A DNA stretch of 64,000 nucleotides from Kuschelorhynchus macadamiae (GCA_030620095.1 JAUTXW010000588.1:486501-550500), one strand, 5' to 3'. Counted from the stretch's first letter, positions 13,351 to 27,499 are shown. Numbers and translations: made by a program. The notes: a model not told the origin generated them from the sequence alone.

Positions 13351-14622
13351 TATCTACAAAGAAACACTAATAGAATTTTCTGGACTTTATAATTTATTTT
13401 ATACAGTTTTTTATGATCCCTGGATTTTTTCTTGTATTTATTAAATGGTTTGTTTGTTTTTCAGTGATACGAGTTACTTGGCCTCTCAATCCAAGCCAAT
13501 AAATAACAAACAAATTATATTTTTAGGCACTGCAAGGATATAATTAAGTGATCGCAATCTTTCGTCTAGACAAAATTACGTTAAACTCTAAATTTTCGAG
13601 ACGCGAATTTTTAACAATATCTGTGAAATGTAAATATTTTTGAGAATCCAATATATCCGGACGTAAATATTTATCAGACGACTACATATGAAGAGTTGTT
13701 ATTGAAGCAAAACCGGATGTCGGTTAAATAAAAAACAATCATTACGTATTTAATTTAAATAATAAACACAACCGAAATTCCAATTAAAAATCATACATGC
13801 ATTAAAAATATATTTTACATAAATATTTCTGTCGGTATTTAAATACGTCGAACAAACGCTAATAGTTGTTCTTAAATTTTCACAGAAATGTTATATTTTT
13901 CGTTGTTCACTAATGGTATTATATTGAGAATAATTTTTGGTAACAACTGAAAACACGGAAATTTTTCATCACTGAACTATGAAATACTATAAGAATATTA
14001 AAATGATGTATTTATTATAAATAAAAAGGTGCTTATTGTTATTATTAATATATAAAGTTTAATATACATATGCACTAAGTACTTTTGATTTTAGTTATGT
14101 ATGTTGTATTATATCCACAATAAATTGGTTAAAATTTTAGGCCTCCCACTTTTCACTCTTCACTCACTCTTATGAAGCTCAAATCGGCACTTTTCAAGCG
14201 AGATTGTCTTTTTATTAAATTATCATGATCTGCACAACTTCAGTTGGAGCTAAATAATTTGGTGCCGCTTTAAATAATATATTTTCTTGAGGAAAGAGGG
14301 TTCCGATCCTCATGACGGTCTATCTGCGATTTGGAGTCTACCCGCTTTTGCAGTTTATTTATTGTGAAGCAAATGGTCATTCTAGACTCATACTTTAATT
14401 ATAATAATAATATTGTCGATCGATAATAAGCAAAAAATAAGAAACATATTTTGCTACTACTCAATAATTTCTAAAACAGAACTTGTTTAAAAATGTATGT
14501 TGTTTACATTGTTTTAAAACGTACCAAAACGGCAGACTTTTGAGATGGTGCGGTAAAACAGCTGACTGCTGTCAATATGACTGCCGTAGGACAAACACTG
14601 TTTACTTTCCTATGATTATATA
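13351..14622. other. AT-rich stretch without recognised gene
   Basis: Nothing recognisable apart from short ATA/AAT-rich runs near 14400. The next feature starts directly after TATATA at 14616-14622. Confidence 0.5.
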
Positions 14623-16500
14623 CAGGTTAATCGAATAATAGAGGACGTCGGCCGTAGCTCGGGAACCGTTATTGACAGAACTTAAGGAAAAAAATATTTA
14701 TAGGTAAATCGGCCAAGAGAAATTGCTGTAAATTATTTTCAAGTTGGAAAGTGGGCCGATAGGGGAAGTAAAATATAAGCATTGTATTCTTTAACCAATT
14801 ACGCACTTTTTTGCTTTGGACCATTTTTGTCTATTTTCAAAAATAAAGTGGTGGGGGAAGGTCAAACATTTTTATTTTCAAATGTAGATATCTCGTTTTG
14901 GATGAACCGATTTTATTCAACTTGGTGTCTTTGTTGCTCTACTCTTGGAGTCATAAACTGTACTGTAATGACTTTGTTAGTGGTCACTAGATGGTATTCT
15001 TTCAGAATTCTTCAAATAATGCTGATTTTCTCAAAAAAAATCAAACGGTACACTTTTATATCACAATTTATTTGGTAGTTATGAAAGGCATTGAATAGTG
15101 AAATAAAAAATATTTAAATTAAGAAAGTTGATGATGGTCTCTCGAATCCGAAACGTCGGATTGGAAAACTAATCTTGCCGTTTTTAGAGGAGAAAAAGTG
15201 ACAATGGCAAAGTGATCTCTCATTTCAATTAATCCTTAAATTTTAGGAAAACCAAAAAACTGGAAAAAAACAAGGCTCCAATAGAAACTTTAGTAATCTT
15301 GCATAACTGTAAAGAACAAAACTTTATAATGGAACAAGACAAAAATACTAAAACTCAGTCTCATAATCACATAAGCTTCGCAATAAAATAGCTAAAGTAG
15401 GGCAGGACTCGGTTTGGGCAAGAAGATTAAACGAAATGGTCTAGCAACTAGCAATAAACTAATAACAAATATATTTAAAATTACTGAGAACTACTTTCAT
15501 AAATGCTGAAACTGCCGGCCGTCATTGTCAATACAAAGTGGCAATCTTTCCTGTGTCGATTGGACAGCAGCCTTCTGCTATAGAGTTATAGAGTTATAGA
15601 GCTATAGAGTTCATTTCCTCTTTTTTTTTCTTGTTGTTTCACTGAAGCTAGGTAGAACTCGATTTAATCTTTTTGCCCTTTCTCGCCCTAGCTTTAGTTA
15701 TTTTATTGCGAAGCTTATGTGTTTATGAGACTGAGTTTTAGTATATTTTGTTTTGTTCCTTTGTTAAGTCTTGTTCTTTACATTTACGCAAGATACTAAA
15801 GTTTCTATTGGAGCCCTGTTTTTTTCCAGTTTTTTGGTTTTCTTAAAATTTTAGGATTAATTGAAATGAGAGATGAAAATAATTTCCACTTTGTCATTGT
15901 CACTTTTTCTCCTCTACAAAACGGAATTCTTAATTTTCCAATCCGACGTTTCGGATTCGAGAGACCATCATCAACTTTCTTAATTTAAATGCGGCCCTGG
16001 GTTTTGATTTCACTATACAATGTCCTTCATAACTACCAAATAAACTGTGATATAAAAGTCTTAGCGTACCATTTGATTTTTTTAAAAAAATCACCATTAT
16101 TTGGAGAATTCCGAAACAACGTCATCTAATGACCACTAACAAAGTCATTACGTTACAGTTTATGACTCCACGAGTAAAGAAAAAAAAAGCACTTTTTTAG
16201 ACACCAAGTTGAATAAAATCGGTTCATCCAAAAAAGAGATATCTACATTTGAAAGTAAAAATATTTGACCTTCCCCGACCACTTTATTTTTGAAAATAGC
16301 TAAAAATGGTCTGAAGAAAAAAGTGCGTAATTGGTTGAAGAATTCAATGCTTATATTTTAAACAAATATCAATTATGGAAATTTAAGAGAAAATTGGCGT
16401 TGATACTTTTGTGTTGCTGTTATTCCCCCTCGCGGCCAACTTTAGAACTTGAACATATTTACAGCGTTTTCTCTTGGCCGAGCTACAGCAGACGCACAGA
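14623..16500. mobile_element. ~1.9 kb foldback (palindromic) element
   Basis: The two halves are inverted copies of each other across most of their length. Left GATGGTCTCTCGAATCCGAA (about 15132) faces right TTCGGATTCGAGAGACCATC (about 15951). Left TGGAAAAAAACAAGGCTCC (15261) faces right GGAGCCCTGTTTTTTTCCA (15811). Left GACCATTTTTGTCTATTTTC (14819) faces TAAAAATGGTC near 16300. The loop lies at about 15440-15640 and includes a short tandem repeat of TATAGAGT. The left end begins CAGGTTAATCGA after TATATA. The right arm has lost its tip at about 16480. There is no transposase, so it is non-autonomous. It shares sequence with the element at 25433-27496, including the segment GAAACGTCGGATTG. 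Confidence 0.8.
15577..15613. repeat. Short tandem repeat (TATAGAGT)n
   Basis: About four imperfect copies of an 8-base unit, one with a substitution giving GCTATAGAGT, in the loop of the palindrome. Confidence 0.85.
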
Positions 16501-16878
16501 TTCGCGGCTAGTAACCAGAGGCAACAATTGATCCTGTTTAGCCGAACTCGCTCGAGTATTGAATGGCAACGACCGTTTTGTTTGAATGTAGATTGTAGCG
16601 CGAGACGTGAAATAATATGGAACTTTTAATAGTGGCAAATCGGTATATTAATAAAAATAACAGATACATCCATTTATAAGACAATTGAGCATGAAATAAA
16701 AGACATTATTATAATAACATTATCACTTAGATAAGCTAATACGAATATAATTAAATATTGCTATAATTTAAACTAAAAGTGTGACCATAAAAGTTGTTTG
16801 CATACATGACATGTCACCCTTAATCATCATTTAAGGCACAAGAACCTATTCTTTAAGAGGGCCTAGCGGGTGTATGAT

Positions 16879-16880
<2 letters not shown>
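16501..16880. other. Unassigned stretch right of the palindrome
   Basis: The first 60 bases (GCTAGTAACCAGAGGCAACA onwards) look like a diverged relative of the GC-rich island at 18675-18835 read on the opposite strand, around GAGGCAACAA, GATCCTG and GCCGAA. The rest is AT-rich and unrecognised. Confidence 0.4.

Positions 16881-16934
<54 letters not shown>
16881..16934. repeat. (TA)n microsatellite, ~54 bp
   Basis: Pure TA dinucleotides directly after GGTGTATGATAG. Confidence 0.97.
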
Positions 16935-16936
<2 letters not shown>

Positions 16937-17039
16937 TTACAAGTACTTTTGAAGATATTCATAGCCTGTTATATGGCGTTTTCATGAGAAAAATGGTTGA
17001 TGGGGTCGGCAAATGGAAAACTGAGAATACTCTAGTGGA

Positions 17040-17476
17040 CCTAAATTGAAATTGCTTGGTAAGCAGAATCTTATCGATCCCTTTAGGAGGAACACTTTAT
17101 CCCGCTTAAACACCAAAAACCTAGCAAACTTCCTCTGGAAACTCTCTAATTGGCTGATATATTTATTAAAAATTGTATTCCATATAATTCAGCCATATTC
17201 AAGTTTCGAGAGCACATAGCTGGAATATAAGGCTTTAAGTGTTGAGATGTTCTCGAAGCCAGAGGAATTGGGAATTATAAAACCCAGCGACGTTAAAGCA
17301 GAATTGCAAATACCATCAATGTGCTGGGCAAAAGAGAGCTTAGGATCGAAAACATTTCCTAGGTCCTTAAAAGTGTCACAACGCCCAATATTGGTTTTAT
17401 CTATATATATGGATAATATTTTTTCAACTTTTCGTCGATTTGCTTTCAAGTATATGTGGGCACCTACAAGAGGCAT
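17040..17476 (-). pseudogene. Reverse transcriptase C-terminal fragment of a non-LTR LINE
   Basis: The minus strand reads RRKVEKILSIYIDKTNIGRC, CDTFKDLGNVFDPKLSFAQH and SGFENISTLKALYSSYVLSK, then LEYG, a stop, IIWNTIFNKYISQLESFQRK and FARFLVFKRD. This is the thumb-like region after the catalytic core in jockey/CR1-type LINEs, where FKDLGVxFD and SxLEYxxxIWxP are conserved. The stop at the Y-to-I junction (about 17188) and the missing catalytic YADD half show a truncated, dead copy. The segment after the stop stays alignable to about 17045. Confidence 0.8.
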
Positions 17477-18659
17477 TTTCTATTTTTGTGAACATGTTTG
17501 TGTTTATTTTCATAAAATTTTGTGTTGAAATAGGATAGAACAAGCAAAAACTTTCCTTGTTTAGAGATATAAATTTTAATTAATTATAATTTATATAATA
17601 ATAATAATAATAATAATTTTTAATAAAATTAATTTTGGCTGATAAAGTTTGGAGTAATAGGAATATCTGTGAACATGTTAACTTTAAATAAAAACGCTGG
17701 GACACGTCGATTGTTATTTTTACCTCTGTATTTTCTAACTAATACTAGAATATACAGTCATCAACACCCTGTATTTTATTGCATTTTTGGATTCTAAGGG
17801 AAATTCTAGATGTTTTATGTATGATATCCTATACCTATCTTTAACTGATTGAAATATTGACACTTGAGCATATTAAAGTTTTTATGTTGGTAAATTAATA
17901 TCTTGAAAATATGAAATGGTGAAGGCCTAGCAATAGATCCACCTTAAATATTTTGAAAAGTACACTGGGCACTTTAAACGCAAACATTTCAAAAATGTTG
18001 CTCGGAACGACATTTAAAAAGTATAACTTTTTGCTTAAAAAAACACAAGTTATATTCTAATAAAAACATAAATACAGTAAGGCACAAAAAAGTTACACTT
18101 ACTTTTTGTAGCCGAAGTACTGCAGAGAGTGCCGTCTACAATCTACATTAAAATTATAAACAAATTCAAATTCCTCAGCTCAAAAACTTCCAATCTCTAA
18201 ATTTCAATCAATCACTTGGGATACCCTGTATCCCGGTTATAAATTATTAACTTTTGAACTAAGTTAGGTTAGGCCAATTCTCAATATTTTTATCCAAGGA
18301 ATCTGCAGTTCTATTTTGTACCTTTATTTTGGGACACCCTCTATATTTTTCTTATACGAGCATATTATTCAGTTTTCAATATCAGGTCATTCAAAATAAA
18401 AAATGGGTATGATCAAGTCCAGAAAGAGCTTAAGGGTATTTAAAAGATCTTTTGTTAGAAAAAAAAACAATGAGTAAGGCTCATGAAGATATAAGATAAA
18501 AATAAGGTTTTTTAGTGTAGGGTTGGTTTCTTGAATCTTGATATAAAAACATCGCAACTGAATACATGAATCGTCAGAATGCTTTTTGTTGCCTTACAAT
18601 ATTTCATCTGCGATATAATAAATATAAAAACAAAACAATTAAGAGATAAATAAACATTA
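17477..18659. other. Non-coding stretch with TE-terminus fragments
   Basis: Contains a (TAA)n tract at 17597-17616. The segment at 17764-17845 (ACACCCTGTATTTTAT onwards, with ATCCTATACC) matches the inner part of the terminal repeat of the 46.1 kb mariner-like element. Further CACCCT/ACCCTGTA-type ends occur near 18220 and 18334. No coding sequence is recognised. Confidence 0.5.
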
Positions 18660-18674
18660 CATCCACTGGTTATG

Positions 18675-18835
18675 GTTGATTAGCAACTTTCGCGGCAAGC
18701 GGCGACAGCTAAACCCCACGAAGTTCGTTAATTTGCGATCGTGCGAATTCGGCCAAACGGGAACGGGATCCAGGATCATCCAGTTGTTGCCTCAGCTTAC
18801 TAGTGGCGAGTAACGCGCAGTGTTAGCTGGTATAT
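18675..18835 (-). other. GC- and CpG-rich island with short open frame
   Basis: This ~160 bp block is much richer in G, C and CpG than its surroundings. On the minus strand a frame between stops reads CALLATSKLRQQLDDPGSRS then RLAEFARSQINELRGV, followed by TAG; no family is recognised. A diverged relative lies near 16500-16560 on the plus strand, which favours a repeat over a unique host exon. I also considered ribosomal DNA because of GGCGAGTAACGCG; the rest does not fit. It could be the promoter or 5' part of an unrecognised element. Confidence 0.35.
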
Positions 18836-18849
18836 GGCACTGTTGGCCA

Positions 18850-20302
18850 AAACTATTTTTTTATTTAAATTTGTCCGATTTGGTTTGCAACTGTTAAAAA
18901 AGTAGTTGGATGTTCAATTAATTTACTATTTTCATTTTTTAGAACATTTTATATACAGGATATCTTAAATCCCTTTTAAATAACTGAAACGACTTATTTA
19001 AAAAGGGATGTGTATTCGTGCTTGTTATGTTGCAGTTTACATAACCTAACCTAAAATAATTATTCTAAAGATGTCTCGTACATACCAGGAAATTTGTAAT
19101 TTATAAAGGGTGCCGACAAAAAAGAAATCGACTAAACTAATTTAAATGTATAATAGTTCAAAGTGGTTATTTGGAAGATTTTATCAGCACAGAACGTATT
19201 AAATATATATTAATATTAAGTAATAAACCAAAAAATGTATTTTTTTGAAATTCTAATAAAAATTCTATTAATTATATTATTATTATTCGCTGGTTTTGTT
19301 ATTATCTAACACCTATTAATAATTCATTACTCATGGCCCTCATGGGTTCAATGGGCTCGTAGGGTAAAATTTGAAAGGGATATTTTTCACATTTTAATGA
19401 AGTGTCACTTACTAGTAGAGTGTGTTACAAAATTTCTGCTCTTTTAGATAAATATTATAGAAATTGTCTGCCTTCAAAGAAATTTGATGTGATGTCACTT
19501 TCAGAATTCGGAATTTAAAAAAATTGCTTTATGAGTCTATTAATCAAACGACCTGGTGATATTATTATAAACGCTAATAAGTCGCAGAAAAAGTATACTA
19601 TTCTACTCGTATGTATTGTGTTTTTTTTTTAATAAATCCACCTATCCACTTCAAAAAATACGCAGTGTAGTTGTTATTACAATGAGGAAAAACTTCAGTA
19701 AAAAATGACAGCTATCAAACTGAAAACTTGCAGGAAAAATTCGAACAGAATATGATTTGGCAAAGCCCACAAGACCTGATGTTTAATAATTAAATTTAAA
19801 AAATATATACAATATGTAAAATAATATATAAAACCAAGTGAGGTTCAACATTTTTATAAAAAAATAATCTACATACCTTCTTGTGTTTCCCCCATTTCAT
19901 AAAATATTCTAATTTTAAATAAAAAATGAACAATAAAATGCTAAAAACACAAAAATAAAATCACAAAATTTGCAAGACGCGGAGTGATTGTCAAAACCTG
20001 CGAAATTAATGACTGCTGCTTATTCAAAAACGAATGAATGATCAGCAAAAATAAATACGGAAGAGGGTAACCAGTTTACTAGACTTTACTTCTAAACTAT
20101 TTAAAGGAGTCAATTAAATATTTGGTGATTTGGACTTATGGCCAACAAATTACATACATAACTTACACTGTCCGATGTCCTCTATTAGGGGACCACCGTG
20201 TACATTTAGTGCTTTTTTAGTACAGAACCTTTTTTACAAAATGTGCGTTTGTTTTAAAGTTTTAAAGACCTAACAGTTATGACGCGTAACGAGTGAATAC
20301 AT
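18850..20302. other. AT-rich stretch without recognised gene
   Basis: No protein family or element terminus recognised. It contains the short motif CATAACCTAACCTAA near 19038. Confidence 0.5.
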
Positions 20303-21104
20303 TTGAAGCTCCAAAGTGAGAACACTGAGATCTCCGAACAGTACAAACAAAAAATTTCTATAATTAAAAATATAGATCCTTTTATTGTAGATTATATCAA
20401 ATGCAGTGTAGATCCAAAAGACTTTCAAGTGATAAATATAGACATTGTTAGTTACCTGGTACAAACAATAAGTTTTTATAAAAAGTACAGATGAAGGCCT
20501 AAAAAAGCTTGAATGCATTTAAGAATTTTGATGCTAGGTTTGTTACTGAGTGTGGAGTTATTAAAATCAGTGACATGCTTCGTGCTGTGGAGAAGGTAAG
20601 CCTATTCAATAATTTTGTATTATTATTTATTTTTATAAACCTGTTTTTAGGTAACACATTCTCAGAGAATGAACTTGCCTCCGATGGGTGGGATGTCAAG
20701 AAAATGAAAGTATAAAATTTCAGCACACTGCACATGGCAAATGACTGTTTTGGGTAAAGTTTGCAATCATGTAGGAAATTTACTGTATGCATTTGAACAT
20801 ATTTCAGTAACAAGAGAAAATAGTTCATATACAGACATACATTCATTGTGGAGAAATGGCATTTGTAACAATTTTTAATTATTTCTTTAAGCAGAATTTA
20901 CCTGCTCTAACTATCCAGAAGATAGAACCAATGCTGTCTGAAATCAAAGAAGTGGGTAGCTCTTTTGTTTTAATGAGAATTCTCGAATCTTTCGCAACCC
21001 ATTTGGCTAGTGAAAGAGAAAGAAGTGACTTATCGGAAAATCCGTATCAAAATTTATACAGAGAAGAGTACGAGGCTTTCTGCCTAGAAGATTTGTACAA
21101 GTAG
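20303..21104 (+). pseudogene. SWIM zinc-finger gene remnant (YqaJ-type insect family) with an intron
   Basis: Pieces occur in the family's order. Exon 1 has KLQSENTEISEQYKQKISII and INIDIVSYLVQTISFYKKYR; after a stop comes LNAFKNFDARFVTECGVIKI. A GT-AG intron of 55 bp (20596-20650) joins AVEK to VTHSQRMN, matching the HSQRxN motif of this protein group. A frameshift follows. Then AHCTWQMTVLGKVCNHVGNL lies at about 20725-20784, a decayed SWIM finger (CxC...CxH, with the second cysteine lost). The end (20856-21104) includes LPALTIQKIEPMLSEIKEVG and NPYQNLYREEYEAF. Related insect proteins carry a YqaJ-like exonuclease domain beyond this; none is seen here. The cellular role is unknown. Assignment rests on remembered motifs. 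Confidence 0.6.
20596..20650 (+). other. Probable spliceosomal intron (55 bp) in the SWIM-gene remnant
   Basis: Donor AAG|GTAAGCC and acceptor CTGTTTTTAG|GTAACA. Removing it joins two frames across the family motif KVTHSQRMN, which neither unspliced frame encodes. A pyrimidine-rich stretch precedes the acceptor. Confidence 0.6.
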
Positions 21105-23279
21105 CTAAGAACTTAAATATTCAGTTAACAACACAGAAGAGTGTAACATAATAAAACAAACAACTGTACTGGATTGGTGTACCCTGTACACCAATTTTCT
21201 TCGGAAGAGCGGTCTAGACAAAGCAAAAAGGTCCTCGCCTTGAACTTTTCCCCGACGGCCCTGGACATTGGAGAAGGAATAATATGAATGAGTGATATTA
21301 AAGCATCGCATGCAGTTTGTATTATCTTTTTCCTATAATTATCGATTTCGGGATGATCCCTTATCCTGGGTGAATAATTTTTTGGCCTGTATAACAGGAC
21401 CTCATTCCGGATATTCCCTGCCAGGCCGGGACGGGAGGCTTCTCTATACTCAGGGATCCGTTTAAATACCAATAAATATTATCTAGTTCTGCGAAACTAA
21501 TTACTACGAGATTGGGTAAACATTTAATAACTACTAGCAACCACAGTTTATTCGAGGATTATCATGGGAAAAACTTTTTCAAGAAGTAAATATCTGTCAA
21601 AAACGAATTAAAAGACGAACTCGAAACAAAAACTTTTTTTTATGTAATACAGTGTTTCACCTTATTCTATCGAAAACTGCATGTACATCTGGTATGGTAA
21701 ATATAGTTAAGAATTAACATATTGTAAAGGGCCTAATAAGTTCACCAGAATAAGTTAAATTAAAATTAAAATTTATTGTAAATTGTAATAGGTATTGCCA
21801 TTCAGCCGGATGTGGTAGGAATGCAAATACCGGGTCAAAGGACAATCTTGCAAATATCTTGTTTTTATTTTGTTATTGCAAAACACCACGTGCCAAATTT
21901 TATGCGACGACTAACACAGTAAACAGGTATAAACTAGAGAATCGTTCTCAAACGTTTTTCTACTACGTTCATTGATACATTTACTATCAAGTACAGGGTG
22001 ACTCACTATATTTTTATTATTTATAAAGTTCAGGAATACAATAAAATTTATTTTCGAATACATAAATACAAATAATGATGTTTTATGAAACACGTTGCAA
22101 TAAAGATGGCAAATAATTTTAAGTGCGCGTGCCAAACACTAACAAAAACGACTTCCAAAGTTCTACGTGGAGGCGCAATATCAGACGGTTTCACCAAACT
22201 TGCGAAAAACGAAGGTCAGAATAGCATGTAAAATATACTCCTGATAATTGTTTCCCTCAATACTATAATCTTTGAGATAAATCGATTGGAATCTATATTT
22301 AAATTTCTCCCACTAAGATCCTCTGCCAAATTAAAAATATGAAAGTTGATTTCTTCTCTCAACGTACACAAAAAACGACGATCAGCATAATGAATAACAA
22401 AATCGTGAATTCGTTTTTGATTTAAAATGTAAAATGTCCCCAGAGAAAGAAGGGTGCTATTTAATAAAAAAGACCGATTTTGACAGTGTGAGGGATATTT
22501 AAATTACTGAAAATTGGAACCCTAAGAAAAAATAGAAAAACCTTTGAAAATTAAAACGTACACATTTTAAGCTTTCCAAGGCCAGTAAATGTGAATCGAT
22601 ATCATAATTTTTGTTGATTTAATGAAAACTGTTCATCATAAAATTTACGGAAAATCTGGAAAATTCTAAAAAGCAAGTAATGATTGACCACCTAAACAAA
22701 ACTGGGCTTTTAATGCAATACTATTGTTTCAGTTCCTCTAAGCAAGATAATACCGCAGGAACCTCGTAAATAAACAATGAATATAAATAATTAAAAAACG
22801 ATTTCCAAAATCTGCAAAACTGTAAAGATATTAGGTAATAAAATACAAATTTGTTTTTAGTATTTTAGAAAGTTTACAGATAAAAAAATTATTACATACA
22901 TTTTTAGGATTTCCTCTTTTTAATTAATTTTTTGAACATCTAAAAATAATAATTTCAGGCAGTTTATTGTAAATTTAGTTTGCGCGCTCCCAATTTTCAG
23001 ATTTTTCTCTTGACATGACAGTGGTAGAGGTTTAACTATAGTTTTTCATTGACTTATCTTACAAACTCCCACATTTCGAAAAAAAAATCAGACGTGAGAC
23101 TATTGAGTCACTGGCACTTTGGTACATTTTCGTTGATCGGAATTTTGTCAAAGTAAACCCGTGCTTTTCTGATACTATTATTATTTTTTTATATTTATAT
23201 AAATAACATATCTGAAATTGAGTAAAAAGGTTTGAAATGAAAAATCAGCGGCGGGGAATACTTTTCTTCATTTTCATTC
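21105..23279. other. Stretch without recognised gene
   Basis: A 115-codon open frame on the minus strand (21472-21125) lies in slightly GC-richer DNA and includes NYSPRIRDHPEIDNYRKKII; it resembles nothing I know and has no start or splice context that would make it a gene call. The remainder is AT-rich with no recognised element. Confidence 0.45.
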
Positions 23280-23440
23280 TTTCATTCCTATGAAGTCAAT
23301 TGGGTATGTAGTTTCTAGATGGCGCGAACAGAGAGACAGGCAGACCGACAGAATTGAGAAAACATGTTTTTCGGCATCTAGGGACTCCGAAAAGCGAAAA
23401 TCTGAAAAATCTCATAGGATGATTTTTTACGATTACAATG
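23280..23440 (+). repeat. Isolated copy of the 11-13 kb repeat family
   Basis: Shares GAAGTCAATTGGGTATGTAG, GACAGGCAGACCGACAGAAT, GAGAAAACATG, TTTTCGGCATCTAGGGACTC and the trailing GATTTTTTACGATTACAAT with the field at 10930-12935, in the same orientation. Confidence 0.8.
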
Positions 23441-23603
23441 ATTAATGTGCCAGATTAATATATGGTATTATTTTGAATGCGAGACTATATTATAGAATCT
23501 GATTTTGTCCTCCTTTGAACCTCTCCATAGTTGGCAACCCTAGCCTTGCGACATAAGAGCTCTTTTTTTATAGCAATCTACGACATAGAGGGTAGATAGA
23601 GTA

Positions 23604-23979
23604 CTAGCTAAGACGGGACATTTTTTTGTACGAACAAATCGATGTGAAGAAATGAAGTTTGTATCCATTTGTAAGCCATATCATTCTTACTATTTGTTGT
23701 AATGTTCGAATAATCAAAGAAAACTTTCGTTGTATCTTCAGTACAGTAATATGAGTTAAATAATCTAAAAACCATGATAATTTGAGAGTAGTTGCAATAA
23801 ATGTGGCTATAAAAATTAGTGCCGCTCCCAGTATCAGCCTGGGATGGTCTAGGATTTTTGTGACATACATAGGATAATAAATAATCTCTGTCCAATTTCG
23901 TAGTGCCCCAACATAATCATTACTAGACTTATTTTCTAAGTTTCTGTCGGTGACCCGCTTCGACCTTTCACGCTGCAGT
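23604..23979 (-). CDS. Possible exon of an unrecognised membrane protein
   Basis: A minus-strand frame is open from 23979 (just after a TGA) to a stop at 23604. It reads LQRERSKRVTDRNLENKSSN, then DYVGALRNWTEIIYYPMYVT, KILDHPRLILGAALIFIATF and IATTLKLSWFLDYL. The block from LILGAAL to LKLSW is a plausible membrane-spanning segment preceded by a charged stretch. A possible splice acceptor CTGCAG lies at 23974-23979. No start codon begins the frame naturally; an internal ATG is at 23868-23870. No family is recognised, and it may equally be a chance frame. No expression or neighbour evidence supports it. Confidence 0.3.
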
Positions 23980-23999
23980 CATTTATGTGTAGCAACAGA

Positions 24000-24744
24000 A
24001 TGGCGAATTTAAATTCTCTTAACATCTTCCGTCGGGATTTTCACGGTTATGTATTTGGCAAAGAAATTCACTTTGAACGATTCTAAAGAGTTTTTATGTA
24101 ACTATTAAAAAAAAACAAAATCGAGTAAAAATGTCATTTAGTGCAAAAGATTTTTGTGAACAAAAACTGAAATTTGGGAAAGTCATTAAATTCATTTTTA
24201 GATATATATTTTTTAACCCCATTGACGAAAGAATCGGCTTATAATCTCCTTTAGTTGAAGAGATATTGAAAAAAAAAGGAAAACACATTTCACTCCTTGA
24301 AGGTGGTTTAACCTAACCTAACCAAGTTCTGTCGACTAAAAATGCTTGTTATAAATCGTTGGCACACAGGACCGAGTACCACCAGTCCTTTAATATTTCT
24401 CAATTTTGACATTGGCATTCAAACTTTAAAGCCAAAATATAAAAAATAATGAAAATAGCAGTTACAAACAACCTGCTGTTTGATTTGTTAAATTATTCAT
24501 ATTGATGCTTACGACATTTTAAATATTATAGTTCGAAAATGTTCAGCTGGCAAATTGTCAAATACGATCGAGAGCCGCCAACGGTTGTTATGACAACCGT
24601 CGACTAAAAACAAACATTTTTTAAACCGGTCGGTGACCCTTGGTCGTACTCGATCGCGCATGGTTAATGCTATGCGTCCGTTGATTATATTTAGCAATTT
24701 AAAACAATGTTGACATAATTTGCTTTATTTTTAGTTGCTTGTGG
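24000..24744. other. Stretch without recognised gene
   Basis: Contains AACCTAACCTAACC at about 24310, resembling the insect telomere unit but only three units long, and a small hairpin around ACGGTTGTTATGACAACCGT (24581-24600). No coding region is supported. Confidence 0.5.
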
Positions 24745-24900
24745 ACGATATTTATAAGGGAATTTACAAGATAAACTATGAAAATTTGTTGCGATTGTAT
24801 CACTGTGTAAAAGGCAAAGTACGTGAAACGGTACAATCATTGTTGAATTTTCTTAATAATATTCCTAGAAGGGTAGAAATGGCAGGGCAGATTGGATGAT
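24745..24900 (+). pseudogene. Possible gag fragment of a BEL/Pao-type LTR retrotransposon
   Basis: One frame reads YKINYENLLRLYHCVKGKVR then ETVQSLLNFLNNIPRRVEMA before a stop at 24897. This resembles the ENLxRLxxxLKGxAxxxVxSxL segment in the gag region (DUF1759-like) of BEL/Pao elements. Downstream frames are broken up to the TA tract at 25253, and no protease, RT or LTR is seen. The match is short and made from memory. Confidence 0.35.
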
Positions 24901-25249
24901 TTTATTTTTAATGGACAAAGTAAAAAAAATGGATATGTAAGTGAAGATAAAATTGAGAGTTGTCAAAAGCTATTTACTAACATAAAAAATGTTAACTCCA
25001 CATTTTATCTTTATAATTCTTGCAATAGTAATTGAAAGGCTTTCTGCTATAAAGAAGTACAACTGGGGAATATATAATCAGAAAAATTATATACCAGTAA
25101 ATGCAACAGTGCATATGACCTGATATAAGAAAATCGAAACTCTAAATGTACAGAGGAAATATGTGTCGTTTGTCAATAGGCACATAATATTAAAAAATGT
25201 ACTATTTATTGGTTCTCCAGATACTTCTAATAAACCACTGAGTTTGGGG

Positions 25250-27496
<2,247 letters not shown>

Positions 27497-27499
27497 TCA

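Noticed and set aside
18675..18835. Ribosomal RNA fragment
   Set aside because: GGCGAGTAACGCG recalls rRNA, but the flanking bases do not follow 18S or 28S, and a diverged relative exists near 16.5 kb.
24305..24325. Interstitial telomere-like CCTAA repeats
   Set aside because: Only about three units; similar short AACCTAACC runs at 1640 and 19040 are expected in AT-rich insect DNA.
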